Below are positions 34,401 to 42,353 of a stretch of DNA of 64,000 bases, one piece after another (the first letter of the stretch is position 1; every line of letters begins with the position of its first letter). The DNA is from Planctomycetaceae bacterium. GTDB taxonomy: Bacteria > Planctomycetota > Planctomycetia > Planctomycetales > Planctomycetaceae. A program made the position numbers and the translations under genes. The notes beneath the pieces were generated by a model. The model had not been told where the DNA came from, made no database searches, and worked only from the letters and a program-made list of their open reading frames with translations. The stretch is from the NCBI GenBank assembly GCA_013813775.1, contig JACCRE010000088.1, positions 1 to 64,000 of the forward strand, in the 5' to 3' direction.

Positions 34401-35455
34401 ACATTAGCATCTTGAGCGACCTGAGCGAGCACGGGCACGAGCTGCTCGGCAAGCCGCATCTGGGTTTCGGACGCCGGTGCGACACGCACGGCGTGCCGCG
34501 GATCGCCCGCGAACCGGTCGAGATCCCGTAGGAGTTCCGCGATCGTCGTCGCTCGTCGTCGCGGAGCCGTGACCAGCAATTCATCGCGCGTCGTATCGAT
34601 TTCGACTTCAAATGCGGTCTGTCGAACGTCCGCATGTTTTTGCGATGGATCCTGCATCGAGACGCGGAACGCCGGCAGGCCCGACGGCCCCGCGTCCGCC
34701 AGCTCCGAGTGCATTCCGAAGGCCTCGTGGACCTTCTTCGCGACGGCGGCCGCCGCACCGCGGCCGACGCGAACGGAGATCGTCACCGATTCGCCGGTTT
34801 CGACCGGCCGGGCCTTTCGCGGCAACTGCGAAGCGTCGGCGGCGGCGGCACTGAAGGGATGCGGAGCGAAGAGTTGCCCCGGTTCAGCCGGCCCGATTTC
34901 AACTTCGCCGCCGACGGGGCGGATCTGGTCGAATTGCCGGCGATAGCCTCGACGCGCGGGCTCAGGCTCCGCAGGCGGCGGCACCGGGCGACCGAGTTCA
35001 TCTTCGGGCGCGACGATCGCCGGGCGATATTGTTTGCGCATCGTCCGCTCGCTCATCACGATCAGGAAATCATTCTTTTCGAGAATGCGGAAGCCCTTCG
35101 GCTCCAGTTCCCGATTGAGGATCGCGACCGCGTCGGAACGACTGCACTTGCGAAAGTCGTTGCGGGTGAACCGCCCCGGAGGCGGATCGTGCAGGACCAG
35201 CGTCGATCCCGACTGGTCCGCGACCTTCTGCAGAATCTCCGGCCAGGTCGCGTTGAAAAAGTTGAGCCGGATGGGCGTCGGATCTTCGTCCGCCACCGTC
35301 CGCGCCTGTCCACGCGACTGACTGATTCGCGTGAATCCCGGTGTCGGAACCGGGTCGGCGGCGGCGAGCGGGGCGACGAATTGCGCGGCGGCCCAGGTGG
35401 CCAGCACGATGCGGCGGCCTGAAGCCGACGTTGCGACGCGGAGCGTATGGTTCAC
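31442..35455 (-). CDS. gspD: Type II secretion secretin GspD, with extended N-domains and Pro-rich tail
   Basis: A 1337-aa outer-membrane channel subunit. The preferred GTG start at 35455 gives a signal peptide (IVLATWAAAQFVAPLAAA). An N0 domain (about 57-150: LNFFNATWPEILQKVA, KGFRILEKNDFLIVM) is followed by several secretin_N/NolW repeats (LGVVILRGNDQDVQAVR, PNAILVIAPEGEMDAV, RTNSLIIAARARDLEE, RTNALLVSAGEQSLP, RTNSVIATGSGDALQ, SNSLLISSTPRYY). The secretin beta-barrel domain (about 880-1170) ends with the signature VPWLGDIPYLGQLF. A Pro-rich tail of about 130 residues is extra. E. coli GspD is about 650 residues with N0-N3, so this one has additional N-domains and probably a longer periplasmic vestibule. 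It follows gspM-like and gspL-like genes. Confidence 0.95.
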   Translation of the reverse strand: MNHTLRVATSASGRRIVLATWAAAQFVAPLAAADPVPTPGFTRISQSRGQARTVADEDPTPIRLNFFNATWPEILQKVADQSGSTLVLHDPPPGRFTRNDFRKCSRSDAVAILNRELEPKGFRILEKNDFLIVMSERTMRKQYRPAIVAPEDELGRPVPPPAEPEPARRGYRRQFDQIRPVGGEVEIGPAEPGQLFAPHPFSAAAADASQLPRKARPVETGESVTISVRVGRGAAAAVAKKVHEAFGMHSELADAGPSGLPAFRVSMQDPSQKHADVRQTAFEVEIDTTRDELLVTAPRRRATTIAELLRDLDRFAGDPRHAVRVAPASETQMRLAEQLVPVLAQVAQDANVQTGQPNVQPMPNQPGQPNQPMGQGDPNDPNRRQTVVSGDLPALIANLRGEVTIEAIPDLGVVILRGNDQDVQAVRQVIETLENLSAGQQPVIELLQLEHVDSAALATLLEDVYGRLATVRNRGTETPSRVAIIPIVKPNAILVIAPEGEMDAVLDLASQLDQPVAPATEFQVFRLRSALASQAAATVETFYNERAGLGARATVIADIRTNSLIIAARARDLEEIGALIRRIDRDESAWVNQMKVFPLRSAAAEELAEVINTAIQSVINPQSAQQQGNLAGAGAAGGAAAQDLIAARSAVLEFIDASGESPQLLRSGLLADIRVTPDPRTNALLVSAGEQSLPLIEALIRQLDRPAAAESVVKVFSLENSDATSVVELLDSLFGLEDQGNQQNAAPGIQLAGTGEGASLIPLRFATDVRTNSVIATGSGDALQVVEAILLRLDESDVRQRETTVIKLKNAPATEVATAIQQFLTSQRELVQINENLVSTIELLEREIIVVPEPVSNSLLISSTPRYYDEIRRIVTKLDEAPPQVIIQAMLVEVTLDNADEFGIELGFQDSTLFDRSITTINETLNTVIQGTGGQQIQSQEIISQSSTPGFNFNNQPLGNNTAANPSSIGTQGLGNFALGRTNADLGFGGFVFSASSANVSVLLRALSAKRTIQVLSRPQIRTLDNQRAQVQVGQEVPVVNGVTTNGLQVSPQIVRENAGLILTVVPRISPDGNVVMDVAAERSEFTGAGVPVYIDATTGASIESPIKEITTAVASVSVPTGQTIVLGGIITRTDDTLERKVPWLGDIPYLGQLFRYDSTRTLRRELLVFLTPRVIYSDADSELIKQVEADRLHYIEHEAESMHGPLYSVPPAGPVMPYGEVPPVLQPGAAPRGAFPLNDGLPPDAEVLPGLPAEACPPGVYPPGTLFDDAPGDALSPPLHMPPGPATTYPPVAPPVEQMSHVQPIGEAVATGRLAGNGPVPPAKKPKRSFLPSFSR

Positions 35456-35689
35456 GTTCTGCCGGACCGGAGAGCGGAAACGACGACCCGACCCGGAGAG
35501 ACACCGGGCACGGCTCAACCGGCAAAGCCGGACGTATCTCTCCGATCGGCAAAGTTTGACAGGCCGCTTGACGCAAAGGCTCGGAAGGCCGAAAAACGGC
35601 TCAACTTCAAGCGGCCCTTCGATTTCGCTTCGCGCGCGGCATCACTCGCAACCGACTGCCTGGCGAGATTGACGCAAGCTTTACGAAGC

Positions 35690-37441
35690 TTAGGAAGCCG
35701 GGGCTATCTCGTTCGCAGCGGTGGTTGGACGCGGCGGTTCGGGCTTCTCGGCTTCGGCGGGAGCCTGGGACGCTTCGGCGACCGGCCCGCTGACTTTTTT
35801 CGCGTCTTTCAGATTCTGGCCAAGGACGATCTTCCAGAGCTCCTTGTTCCGTTCAAAGGTCACGAAATCGTCGCCGATTTCTTTGACGGTGGCGGTGAGT
35901 CCCGCCGCCTCAAACTGCTTTCCCTCATAGATGTAGAGCGTCCGCCCCGACGACCGATCGGTCAGCCACGCCTTCCAGGTCTGCTTGCCCTGCACCGTGT
36001 CGGAACCGGTGTGCGTCATGTAGACGAAGGGACGCAGGTCTTCCTGCACCTTGACCGTGAAGGTTTGTTTCGCCTCCAGAGGCGGCGTGCCTTTATCCGC
36101 GGCGACGACCGTGACGCTGACTTCGCCGGGGGCGAACGTCTTCGGCACCGACCACACGAATTCGCCTTTCGCAGGATCGATGGTCGCTCCCTCCGGCCCC
36201 TGCTCCACTTTATAGGACAAAGACGAGCCATCCTGAGCGTCGCTCGCCTTCGTCGGCAGCTTGAGCGTCTCGCCGAGAAAGACCTCGGTCTCCGCGACGG
36301 GCTCAAACGTGGGAGGCGTGTTCGGGTCGATTACCGAGACCGTGATCGTCTTTTCGAGCCGTTTTTGAGGCGAGGGCACGTCCGCCACCAGCGAGACCTT
36401 GTAGTCTCCGGCAGGCAGGTCGGCGGCGGGCGTCCAGGAGAGTTCGCCGCTCGCGGCATCAAACTTCAAACCATCTGGTCCGCTTGCCAACTCGACTTTC
36501 GGAGTTCCAGCGGCTCGATCGTAATCGGCCACTTTCGGCGAGAGTTGCAGTGATTTGCCGCGCTCGAGTTTCTGATCGGCGAACCCGTCGAACGTCGGCT
36601 CGTATCGCCTAGGTTTGACAAAGGGATTATCGATTTTGGCGAACGCCGAATCGGATTCCGTTCGAGCTTCCTTCTTGAGAGGAAGCAGTTCGACCGTCGT
36701 GCCGGCGGGATGCTCGACGGCAGCGGTGCCATCGAACCCGCGCTTCATCGTGAATCCGCCGTCACTGACGTCAACGACTCCGGCAATCTCTTTGCCGATT
36801 CGCACCAGATCGCCGACGCGTGCGGGGAACTCCTTCTTGGCGATCGTCAGCGTTTTCCCATCAGCAGGGAGCGACTCCTTAAGATCGTGCTGCGGAAACA
36901 GAGGGTTTCTCGCCGGAGCACCGGCAACGTTCATGCCTTCGGCCGTCAGTTCGATGGGAAATTCGGGATCACCCTCGGCAGCCGGCGAGCTTGGAATCTT
37001 GAAGTGCGAAATGCGGTGCAGCAAATCGACTTCGTGGAACCGTCGCAGGAAGGTTTGCAGTTGTGAAAAACGACCTGTGCCTTTGAGCTCAACAGAAACC
37101 GTCGTGTAAATGCTGCCCGAGGGCGCACGGCGCAGCGGCGACGCCGTCACTTTCAAACCGGTCGCGGACGCCAGATCGCTGAGCCACTGCTGGTAAAGTC
37201 GTTGAGCGTCGAGCGGATCGCCGGGAAGGCCCTGCCGCGTCCAGGTGTCGAGCTGCCGCTCGGCGACCATCAGGCGAACCTTCTGGTCCCCCGCCTTGGT
37301 GACGTCGGCTTGAAGCGTGTCCGCTCGTTCCTGCAGCGTGCGAACCGGTGCGAGAAAAATGGAATCGATCATCGGCCAGCCGAAGTAGCCGACGACCACG
37401 AGGCCGAGCGCCGAAGCGAGGATCTTTTCGTTGCGCTTCAT
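35690..37441 (-). CDS. PilO/GspM-like inner-membrane protein with two inserted Ig/cadherin-like domains
   Basis: A 583-aa bitopic protein: short cytoplasmic N-terminus, one membrane segment (ILASALGLVVVGYFGWPMI), a coiled coil (LQERADTLQADVTK) and a PilO/GspM-type ferredoxin-like region (about 95-170: TGRFSQLQTFLRRFHEVDLLH). Two tandem beta-sandwich domains of He_PIG/cadherin-like type follow (about 310-390 and 395-490), with DAASGELSWTPA and DPAKGEFVWSVP, usual in surface adhesins, and then a last domain (FVYMTHTGSD to WKIVLGQNL). Ordinary PilO/GspM proteins have about 160-210 residues. It should be a platform subunit linking the GspL-like partner to the periplasm. It lies 46 bp after the PilM-like gene. 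Confidence 0.82.
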   Translation of the reverse strand: MKRNEKILASALGLVVVGYFGWPMIDSIFLAPVRTLQERADTLQADVTKAGDQKVRLMVAERQLDTWTRQGLPGDPLDAQRLYQQWLSDLASATGLKVTASPLRRAPSGSIYTTVSVELKGTGRFSQLQTFLRRFHEVDLLHRISHFKIPSSPAAEGDPEFPIELTAEGMNVAGAPARNPLFPQHDLKESLPADGKTLTIAKKEFPARVGDLVRIGKEIAGVVDVSDGGFTMKRGFDGTAAVEHPAGTTVELLPLKKEARTESDSAFAKIDNPFVKPRRYEPTFDGFADQKLERGKSLQLSPKVADYDRAAGTPKVELASGPDGLKFDAASGELSWTPAADLPAGDYKVSLVADVPSPQKRLEKTITVSVIDPNTPPTFEPVAETEVFLGETLKLPTKASDAQDGSSLSYKVEQGPEGATIDPAKGEFVWSVPKTFAPGEVSVTVVAADKGTPPLEAKQTFTVKVQEDLRPFVYMTHTGSDTVQGKQTWKAWLTDRSSGRTLYIYEGKQFEAAGLTATVKEIGDDFVTFERNKELWKIVLGQNLKDAKKVSGPVAEASQAPAEAEKPEPPRPTTAANEIAPAS

Positions 37442-37487
37442 GGAGAAACAGTCGGCGCGGAAAGGCCGAATCAAAGTGAATGGCTGG

Positions 37488-38909
37488 TCAGGACTTCGCC
37501 GGTTCGACGGGCTTCGCCGGCGGTTTCGGAATGGTCAGATTGAGATCGAATTGTCTCGGATACTCGGGATCCTGGCGTGTCTCGACCGTGGACGTCGGTG
37601 TGACCTGATACCCCTTGGCCGCAAGCGAATCGTAAAGAACTCGCACGTCGGATTCGGTTCGGGCCAAGCCGCGTCCTTTGATGACGCCGAGCGTGTCGCG
37701 CTGGCCCGGCTCCAGGCTCAGTTCGGTGAGATAGGCGCGGCTCGTGCCCGGCAGCGCCGAATCGAGCACCACGAGTTGATCCGTCCATTCGGCTTCCTTC
37801 TCGACCCATGCGGAGATCGCCGCATGTGACTTTTCGACCGGCGCGCCGGCGGAGAGAAAGCCTTCCGCAGCGGTTTTTTGATCGTTCAGGTCGGCGATGG
37901 CCGATTCGAGATCCGACTGTTCCATCCATGACATTCCGTACGCAGTCGCAAGGATTGCGACCGCGGCTGCGCCCGCCAGGATCATGCGGAGCTTTGTGCG
38001 GTCGGGCTTCTCGATGCGTTTGCGCGGATTGAGCAAGTCGATTCGCGGAGGGCCGCCAGACGCGATTTGGCCTGCGGCCGCCGCAAGCGCGGCGACTGAA
38101 ACGGCATCGCCCGCCGACGACAGTCCCAGTTTCTGCGTCGTGTCGAGCAGGTCGGAAGTGGCCTCGTAGCGCCGCGCGAGCGGTTCAGCGAGAGGTTCGA
38201 GCAATTCGGCAGGCCCCAGCAGCACGACCCGATCGATTCCGCCGCCCGCCGCCAGATGATCGGCCGCGATCACGGCGCGGCTGACTTCCGAAGACAGCCA
38301 CTGACGATCCTCTTCCTCGTCGCCACCGGGGAGGTCGCCGACATGCGAAAAAAGAACGGACTTGTCCCGGACGAGCGTGATTTCCGCAGACTGTTGTCGA
38401 ACCGCGACGATCAGGCACGATTCATCACCGTTCAAGACCCTTGCCGCCGTTCCGAAGGGGGACAGTCCGATCGAAACCGGTTCGAGACCGGCGGCACGCA
38501 CGGCGACGACGATATCGTCGATCGTTTTCGCCGGCACGGTCGCGAGCAACACCTCGCGTCCTTCGCCCCGTTGCGGCAGCGGCACGAAGTCGAACCGCAG
38601 GCGATCGAGAGGAGTCGCCGACTTCGTCGCGGCCTGCATTCGCACGAGGTCGGGCAATTCCTCGTCGGGCACCTGAGGCAGCGCGAGCTTTCTGAGGATC
38701 GCCGCTGAACGCGGCAACACGATGGTCGCGCGCTTTCCGCCGATCTTCTTCGAAGCGAGTTCCGTCCGGAGCCATTTCCCAGTGGCAGCGGGGTCGGCAG
38801 TGGCAATGGTCCCGATCGGGAGCACGGCGACTTGATCTCCGCGCCCCTTGCCGGGTGCGAAGACCGTGACCTGATCGAGGGCCCAATGCAAAGCGATGAG
38901 ATCTGACAT
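37488..38909 (-). CDS. PilM/GspL-like platform protein (actin-like domain plus membrane PilN-like part)
   Basis: A 473-aa protein. The cytoplasmic half (about 1-290) is an actin-like ATPase-fold domain as in PilM and GspL: ALHWALDQVTVF, KLALPQVPDEELPDLVRMQA, LRFDFVPLP, VAVRAAGLEPVSIGLSPFG. One membrane segment (MILAGAAAVAILATAYGM) is followed by a coiled coil (DLESAIADLNDQKTAAEGFL) and a small periplasmic domain like PilN. In type II systems this fused form is GspL, which couples the ATPase GspE to the platform. The ATG at 38909 (MSDLIALHW) begins the conserved fold. The gene precedes the PilO/GspM-like gene, the usual order. Confidence 0.85.
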   Translation of the reverse strand: MSDLIALHWALDQVTVFAPGKGRGDQVAVLPIGTIATADPAATGKWLRTELASKKIGGKRATIVLPRSAAILRKLALPQVPDEELPDLVRMQAATKSATPLDRLRFDFVPLPQRGEGREVLLATVPAKTIDDIVVAVRAAGLEPVSIGLSPFGTAARVLNGDESCLIVAVRQQSAEITLVRDKSVLFSHVGDLPGGDEEEDRQWLSSEVSRAVIAADHLAAGGGIDRVVLLGPAELLEPLAEPLARRYEATSDLLDTTQKLGLSSAGDAVSVAALAAAAGQIASGGPPRIDLLNPRKRIEKPDRTKLRMILAGAAAVAILATAYGMSWMEQSDLESAIADLNDQKTAAEGFLSAGAPVEKSHAAISAWVEKEAEWTDQLVVLDSALPGTSRAYLTELSLEPGQRDTLGVIKGRGLARTESDVRVLYDSLAAKGYQVTPTSTVETRQDPEYPRQFDLNLTIPKPPAKPVEPAKS

Positions 38910-38999
38910 GACGAATGTTGCAGTTCGATCGGTCGGCCGGTATCGGCCGCTGTTTCTATTCTTGGCCCGAGGGTGGGCCTTCACAAGCGTTTATCGTTG

Positions 39000-40736
39000 T
39001 CAGGGCGCCGTTTGGCCGGCGGCGGGAAGCAATTGTGAGGGGGCGTAGCCCCGACCGAGGTCGGTGATATCGCGGTAGGACATGACTTTCGCCGGCGTGA
39101 CGCTGCCGTCGATTACGGCCTCGATGCGAGCGAACGCCCCTCCGCCATCGAAGAAACCGACGGACTGCACCTTGAACACGTCGCCTCGGGCGGTCAGATA
39201 GCGGTCGAGCTTCCGCAAGGTCGGCAGATCGACAATGTCTTGTGCGACGAGCCACGCCGTCGTTCGGCGATCGGGAGATTCTGAAAACGGCTGACCTGAG
39301 CCATCGACCCGCCCGGCGACGATCGCTTGGGCGATGTGCGGAGTCATGTTCGGCAGGCCGACCAAAACTTCATACGGCGCTTCGTTGACGTTGATGCGTC
39401 CCTCGACGGCGGTGCTTTCGCTGAGCGCGAACCGATCGTTAAGCTCCGGCATCGCTTCAAGGATGTCGGCGAGGGTGAATGGGCTGGTGATGGTCTGCAA
39501 GCTTCCTTCGATCTCGACTTCGACTTGCCGGTCGATCAGGTCATAGAGGCTGCCGATTTCAAATTTGGCTCCCTTCGACAGGTCCATGCCGGCGCGGGTG
39601 ACTGAGCCTTGCGGAGCACCGCCCATGGCTTGCCCAATCTTCTTGGCCGCGTCGTCCAATTGCTGTTGTTGGCTTGGCCGTGTGTCGCTGTCGTCGCCGT
39701 TCGTTGCATCTGTTCCATTCGTTGCGTTCGTTCCACTGCTCGTCTCGGTTGCTGTCGGTGCCGATTGATCCGGGTCGGTCGGCCCCGCCAAGCGGTACGC
39801 GACGATGAATTGAGCCGCCAGTTCGTCGTCCATCGCTTCCATGATCGCGTCGTAAAGTTCCGTCAGCAGAGCTTGATTGATGTCGAGCTTCGGCTCGCCG
39901 CTGGTGCTGGCGTTCGACTCGCGGCTGTAGATCGTGACGAAGGAATGCCAGCCGGGTCGCAGCACGCCGTCGGCGTCATCGACAGGCAACGAGGCCGCGC
40001 CGTCGTTCTCCGCCGGGTCGAGCAGTCCGTTGCGATTGGTGTCTTCGCCGTAGAGCAGTTCGGGCGTGACGCCGCGGACGAGCAGCAGTTCGTCGATCGA
40101 TTCCAGCGGGCCGTTCTTCGCCGGGTACGGCGGGGCGAGCGTTTCGTAGTATTCGCTCTCGGCGCCCAGCAGCCGAGTCTCGTCGTCTTCGTCGAGGTAA
40201 TCGAGGATGGCTTCGGCGATCTCTTCGGTCATGCCGGGAAGGGCCATCAGCAACGTCTGCTGCTGGAACTCGTCAAGCCCCATCGCCGCAATCGCATTGA
40301 TGTTGAGCTTGCCGGATTCGTCTGACATGCCGTAGCGCAGTTGGCGATATGAAGTGTCGCCGGCGACGGGCGCAACGAGACTGAATCGCCCGATCGCCGT
40401 CGCGGCCGCCGATTCGTGCACGAGGACGCCGCCGAACTGCCCCGGTTCGTGATACAGCGACATAGGAGCCGCAGGGTCCGCCGCACGGGCCGCGACGTAG
40501 GACGCCGCGTATTCGATTCCCGATTCGGCGAACGCCGTCGCCTGCACCGCCCTGCCGTGCGCTTCGGCGGCGCGGGCTTCGGCGAGCATGCGCTCGGTGA
40601 AACCGTAAACTCCGTAGGTGAGCAGTAAAATCACGACGAGCACGACGATCAACACGCTGCCGCGTCGCAGACGCCCCGGTGCGGGTCGCCGCGGTCGGCG
40701 TTTCAGAACATGGATCGGGCGAAGCTTGGATTTCAT
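39000..40736 (-). CDS. gspK: Type II secretion minor pseudopilin GspK
   Basis: A 578-aa minor pseudopilin that would cap the pseudopilus tip. A basic leader (KRRPRRPAPGRLRRG) is followed by the hydrophobic helix SVLIVVLVVILLLTYGVYGF, without Glu+5, as is usual for GspK. SGIEYAASYVAARAA, then MSDESGKLNINAIAAMG and YLDEDDETRLLGAESEYY are the GspK core, which includes calcium-site acidic residues and helix-hairpin-helix-like motifs (INVNEAPYEVLVGLPNMTPH). A Thr/Asn/Ser-rich insertion lies near residues 335-360. Family members have about 300-330 residues, so this is long. The ATG overlaps the gspJ stop by 4 bp (ATGA). Confidence 0.93.
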   Translation of the reverse strand: MKSKLRPIHVLKRRPRRPAPGRLRRGSVLIVVLVVILLLTYGVYGFTERMLAEARAAEAHGRAVQATAFAESGIEYAASYVAARAADPAAPMSLYHEPGQFGGVLVHESAAATAIGRFSLVAPVAGDTSYRQLRYGMSDESGKLNINAIAAMGLDEFQQQTLLMALPGMTEEIAEAILDYLDEDDETRLLGAESEYYETLAPPYPAKNGPLESIDELLLVRGVTPELLYGEDTNRNGLLDPAENDGAASLPVDDADGVLRPGWHSFVTIYSRESNASTSGEPKLDINQALLTELYDAIMEAMDDELAAQFIVAYRLAGPTDPDQSAPTATETSSGTNATNGTDATNGDDSDTRPSQQQQLDDAAKKIGQAMGGAPQGSVTRAGMDLSKGAKFEIGSLYDLIDRQVEVEIEGSLQTITSPFTLADILEAMPELNDRFALSESTAVEGRINVNEAPYEVLVGLPNMTPHIAQAIVAGRVDGSGQPFSESPDRRTTAWLVAQDIVDLPTLRKLDRYLTARGDVFKVQSVGFFDGGGAFARIEAVIDGSVTPAKVMSYRDITDLGRGYAPSQLLPAAGQTAP

Positions 40737-41704
40737 AGCTGCGGCCCCATGGTCGGATCGGCAAGAGGCACTGCGATGACGAAGCGATACTGGTCTGCGG
40801 ACGACAAAGCCTGTGCTGGCGCGAACCTCGAGGCCGGTCGTTCGTCACCCAGACTCACGTCGATGCGCAGCGTGACCTCGATTGCGCGGGGCACCGCGTT
40901 CATCGAGACGCTGTCCCACGTGTCCAGCCAGGCCGTTCCATCGTGGTATCGAAAGCTGAGTTCGGTGACCTCCGGTGCGATGAGTTCCGCGTTCTGCGCG
41001 AGAACGTCGACGCTGCCGGTCTGGTCGGCTTGTTGCAGCGCGAGTCGATCACCATCAAGCCGGGCCAGGCCTTGCAGACCTTGCTTCATCGAAAAGTTGA
41101 CCGTGCCCCCTGCCGCGGTGTTGCCTACTGCCCCTTGCAGCCCCCCCGCCCCAGCCACGGCCAGGAAGTAAGAGATGCTCCGCAGGTCGCTCGACTGCGT
41201 CACCGGCGCGGTGGCGGCGGTCACGAGCGAAGTCGGTGCTACCGGCGTCAAAAGCGAGGTGCGGGGCGGCTTGCTGACGTGCAACACGAGCGTCGTCGCA
41301 TCGCCGAACACGCCGACGCTTTGAGTCGCGTAGGCGTCTGCGGGATCGGTAATCGTCGGGACGGCTTCCGTCGTCGATGAGTCTGGCGGCGGGGTCGTCG
41401 TTTCCGGATCTCCCGCCGCGTTGCCCGTCCCTTGCTGAATCACACCACCGGGGGTGGTCGATTCGGTCGGCTCAGGTTCGGTTTGACGAAACAGCACGCA
41501 GCGGATGTCCGCCGTCAAGCGACGTTCGATGGCGCGAGCGAGTTGCGATCGTTCGGCGTCTTCGCGGCCCGCGGTGGTCACGATTCGGAAGAGATTGAGC
41601 GCGGAATACGCCGCTGCGAGCACCAGCATCAGCAGGCCCAGCGAGAGCAGGATCTCGATGAGCGTGAAGCCGCCGCGACCTTTCTGAGGAAGGCGATTCG
41701 TCAT
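40733..41704 (-). CDS. gspJ: Type II secretion minor pseudopilin GspJ
   Basis: A 323-aa prepilin-type protein. The leader MTNRLPQKGRGG is followed by the cleavage motif G^FTLIEILLSLGLLMLVLAAA with Glu+5. The remainder is the beta-rich globular domain of GspJ (LRSISYFLAVAG, VTELSFRYHDGTAWLDTWDS, PRAIEVTLRIDV). The family norm is about 200 residues; the extra length lies in a Thr/Pro/Glu-rich loop near residues 70-120. Start and stop overlap both neighbours by ATGA, so it is translated together with gspI and gspK. Confidence 0.93.
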   Translation of the reverse strand: MTNRLPQKGRGGFTLIEILLSLGLLMLVLAAAYSALNLFRIVTTAGREDAERSQLARAIERRLTADIRCVLFRQTEPEPTESTTPGGVIQQGTGNAAGDPETTTPPPDSSTTEAVPTITDPADAYATQSVGVFGDATTLVLHVSKPPRTSLLTPVAPTSLVTAATAPVTQSSDLRSISYFLAVAGAGGLQGAVGNTAAGGTVNFSMKQGLQGLARLDGDRLALQQADQTGSVDVLAQNAELIAPEVTELSFRYHDGTAWLDTWDSVSMNAVPRAIEVTLRIDVSLGDERPASRFAPAQALSSADQYRFVIAVPLADPTMGPQL

Positions 41705-42102
41705 GGACCCGCCTCCGGGTCGAGAAAGACCTGCGGGTCGCGAACGAGACGGCGGATCGTGAACGAGGCGTCCGTTTCGCCCCGATCGTTCGCGTGCGCG
41801 ACGGTTACACCGAGGTTGAGCAAATCCGCAGTGGGGCCGGTGGCCACTTCGAGCGACCAGGTCCATCCGGCGCCGGCACCTTCGACGCTCATTCCTGAAG
41901 TTTGCGACATCGGCTCGATGCCCGCGATGACTTCGGCGAGCTTCGTTTCACAGAGCAGCGCAGCCCGGGTCTGAAGTTGCCCGCGAACGGCGGCCCGCGT
42001 TCCGACGGCGACGTGCTGCGACAACACGGCGAGGGCGCCGAGCAAGAGTGTGAGCGCCAGAAAGACCTCGTAGATTGTCAATCCGTTGCGCGAGCGCGGC
42101 AG
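41701..42102 (-). CDS. gspI: Type II secretion minor pseudopilin GspI (start uncertain)
   Basis: About 133 aa. The prepilin motif is NG^LTIYEVFLALTLLLGALAVL, with Glu+5, followed by LCETKLAEVIAGIEPM and a small GspI-type beta domain. No ATG, GTG or TTG lies in frame within 30 codons upstream of the cleavage site. The nearest candidate is a CTG at 42102, giving a leader M-P-R-S-R-N-G. A TTG at the +1 residue would remove the leader. The region just upstream (42121-42335) is a dispersed repeat, which probably replaced the original 5' end and spacing; the frame does stay open to 42513 through the repeat. The product fits between gspH and gspJ. Gene identity is firm, the start is not. Confidence 0.8.
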   Translation of the reverse strand: MPRSRNGLTIYEVFLALTLLLGALAVLSQHVAVGTRAAVRGQLQTRAALLCETKLAEVIAGIEPMSQTSGMSVEGAGAGWTWSLEVATGPTADLLNLGVTVAHANDRGETDASFTIRRLVRDPQVFLDPEAGP

Positions 42103-42120
42103 GCGAAGTTCTCTGAGAAC

Positions 42121-42335
42121 GGAAGGGCGGAAGAAGCGAGAAGCGAGAAGCGCGTAGAGTGGGTTGTGACCACCATCTCGAGATTGGTGGGCACAGCCCA
42201 CCCTACTCGAGCGTCTAGCCCAAATTGGCGGGTGGCACTCCCTGACGTAGGAAGGGCGTGGCGAGACATATGGACCACGCCCATCCCGTTGGTCTGAGCG
42301 TGCCACCCCACATCTTAGGATGGTCGCTCCACTAC
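42121..42335. repeat. Composite intergenic hairpin repeat between gspH and gspI
   Basis: Two palindromic blocks. GGTGGGC-aca-GCCCACC at 42186-42202 overlaps CCACCA-tctcgaga-TTGGTGG. A nested hairpin at 42230-42308 has outer arms GGGTGGCAC/GTGCCACCC and inner arms GGGCGTGG (42254-42261)/CCACGCCC (42275-42282). The first block, read as protein, gives VGWAVPT, which I recall as a frequent spurious product of planctomycete repeats. It is the only gap in the otherwise overlapping gspG-K gene run. Confidence 0.75.
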
Positions 42336-42353
42336 GATTTCCCAAAACGTTCT

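Noticed and set aside
42078-42311. A small protein frame with VGWAVPT
   Set aside because: It is the translation of the hairpin repeat, not a gene.
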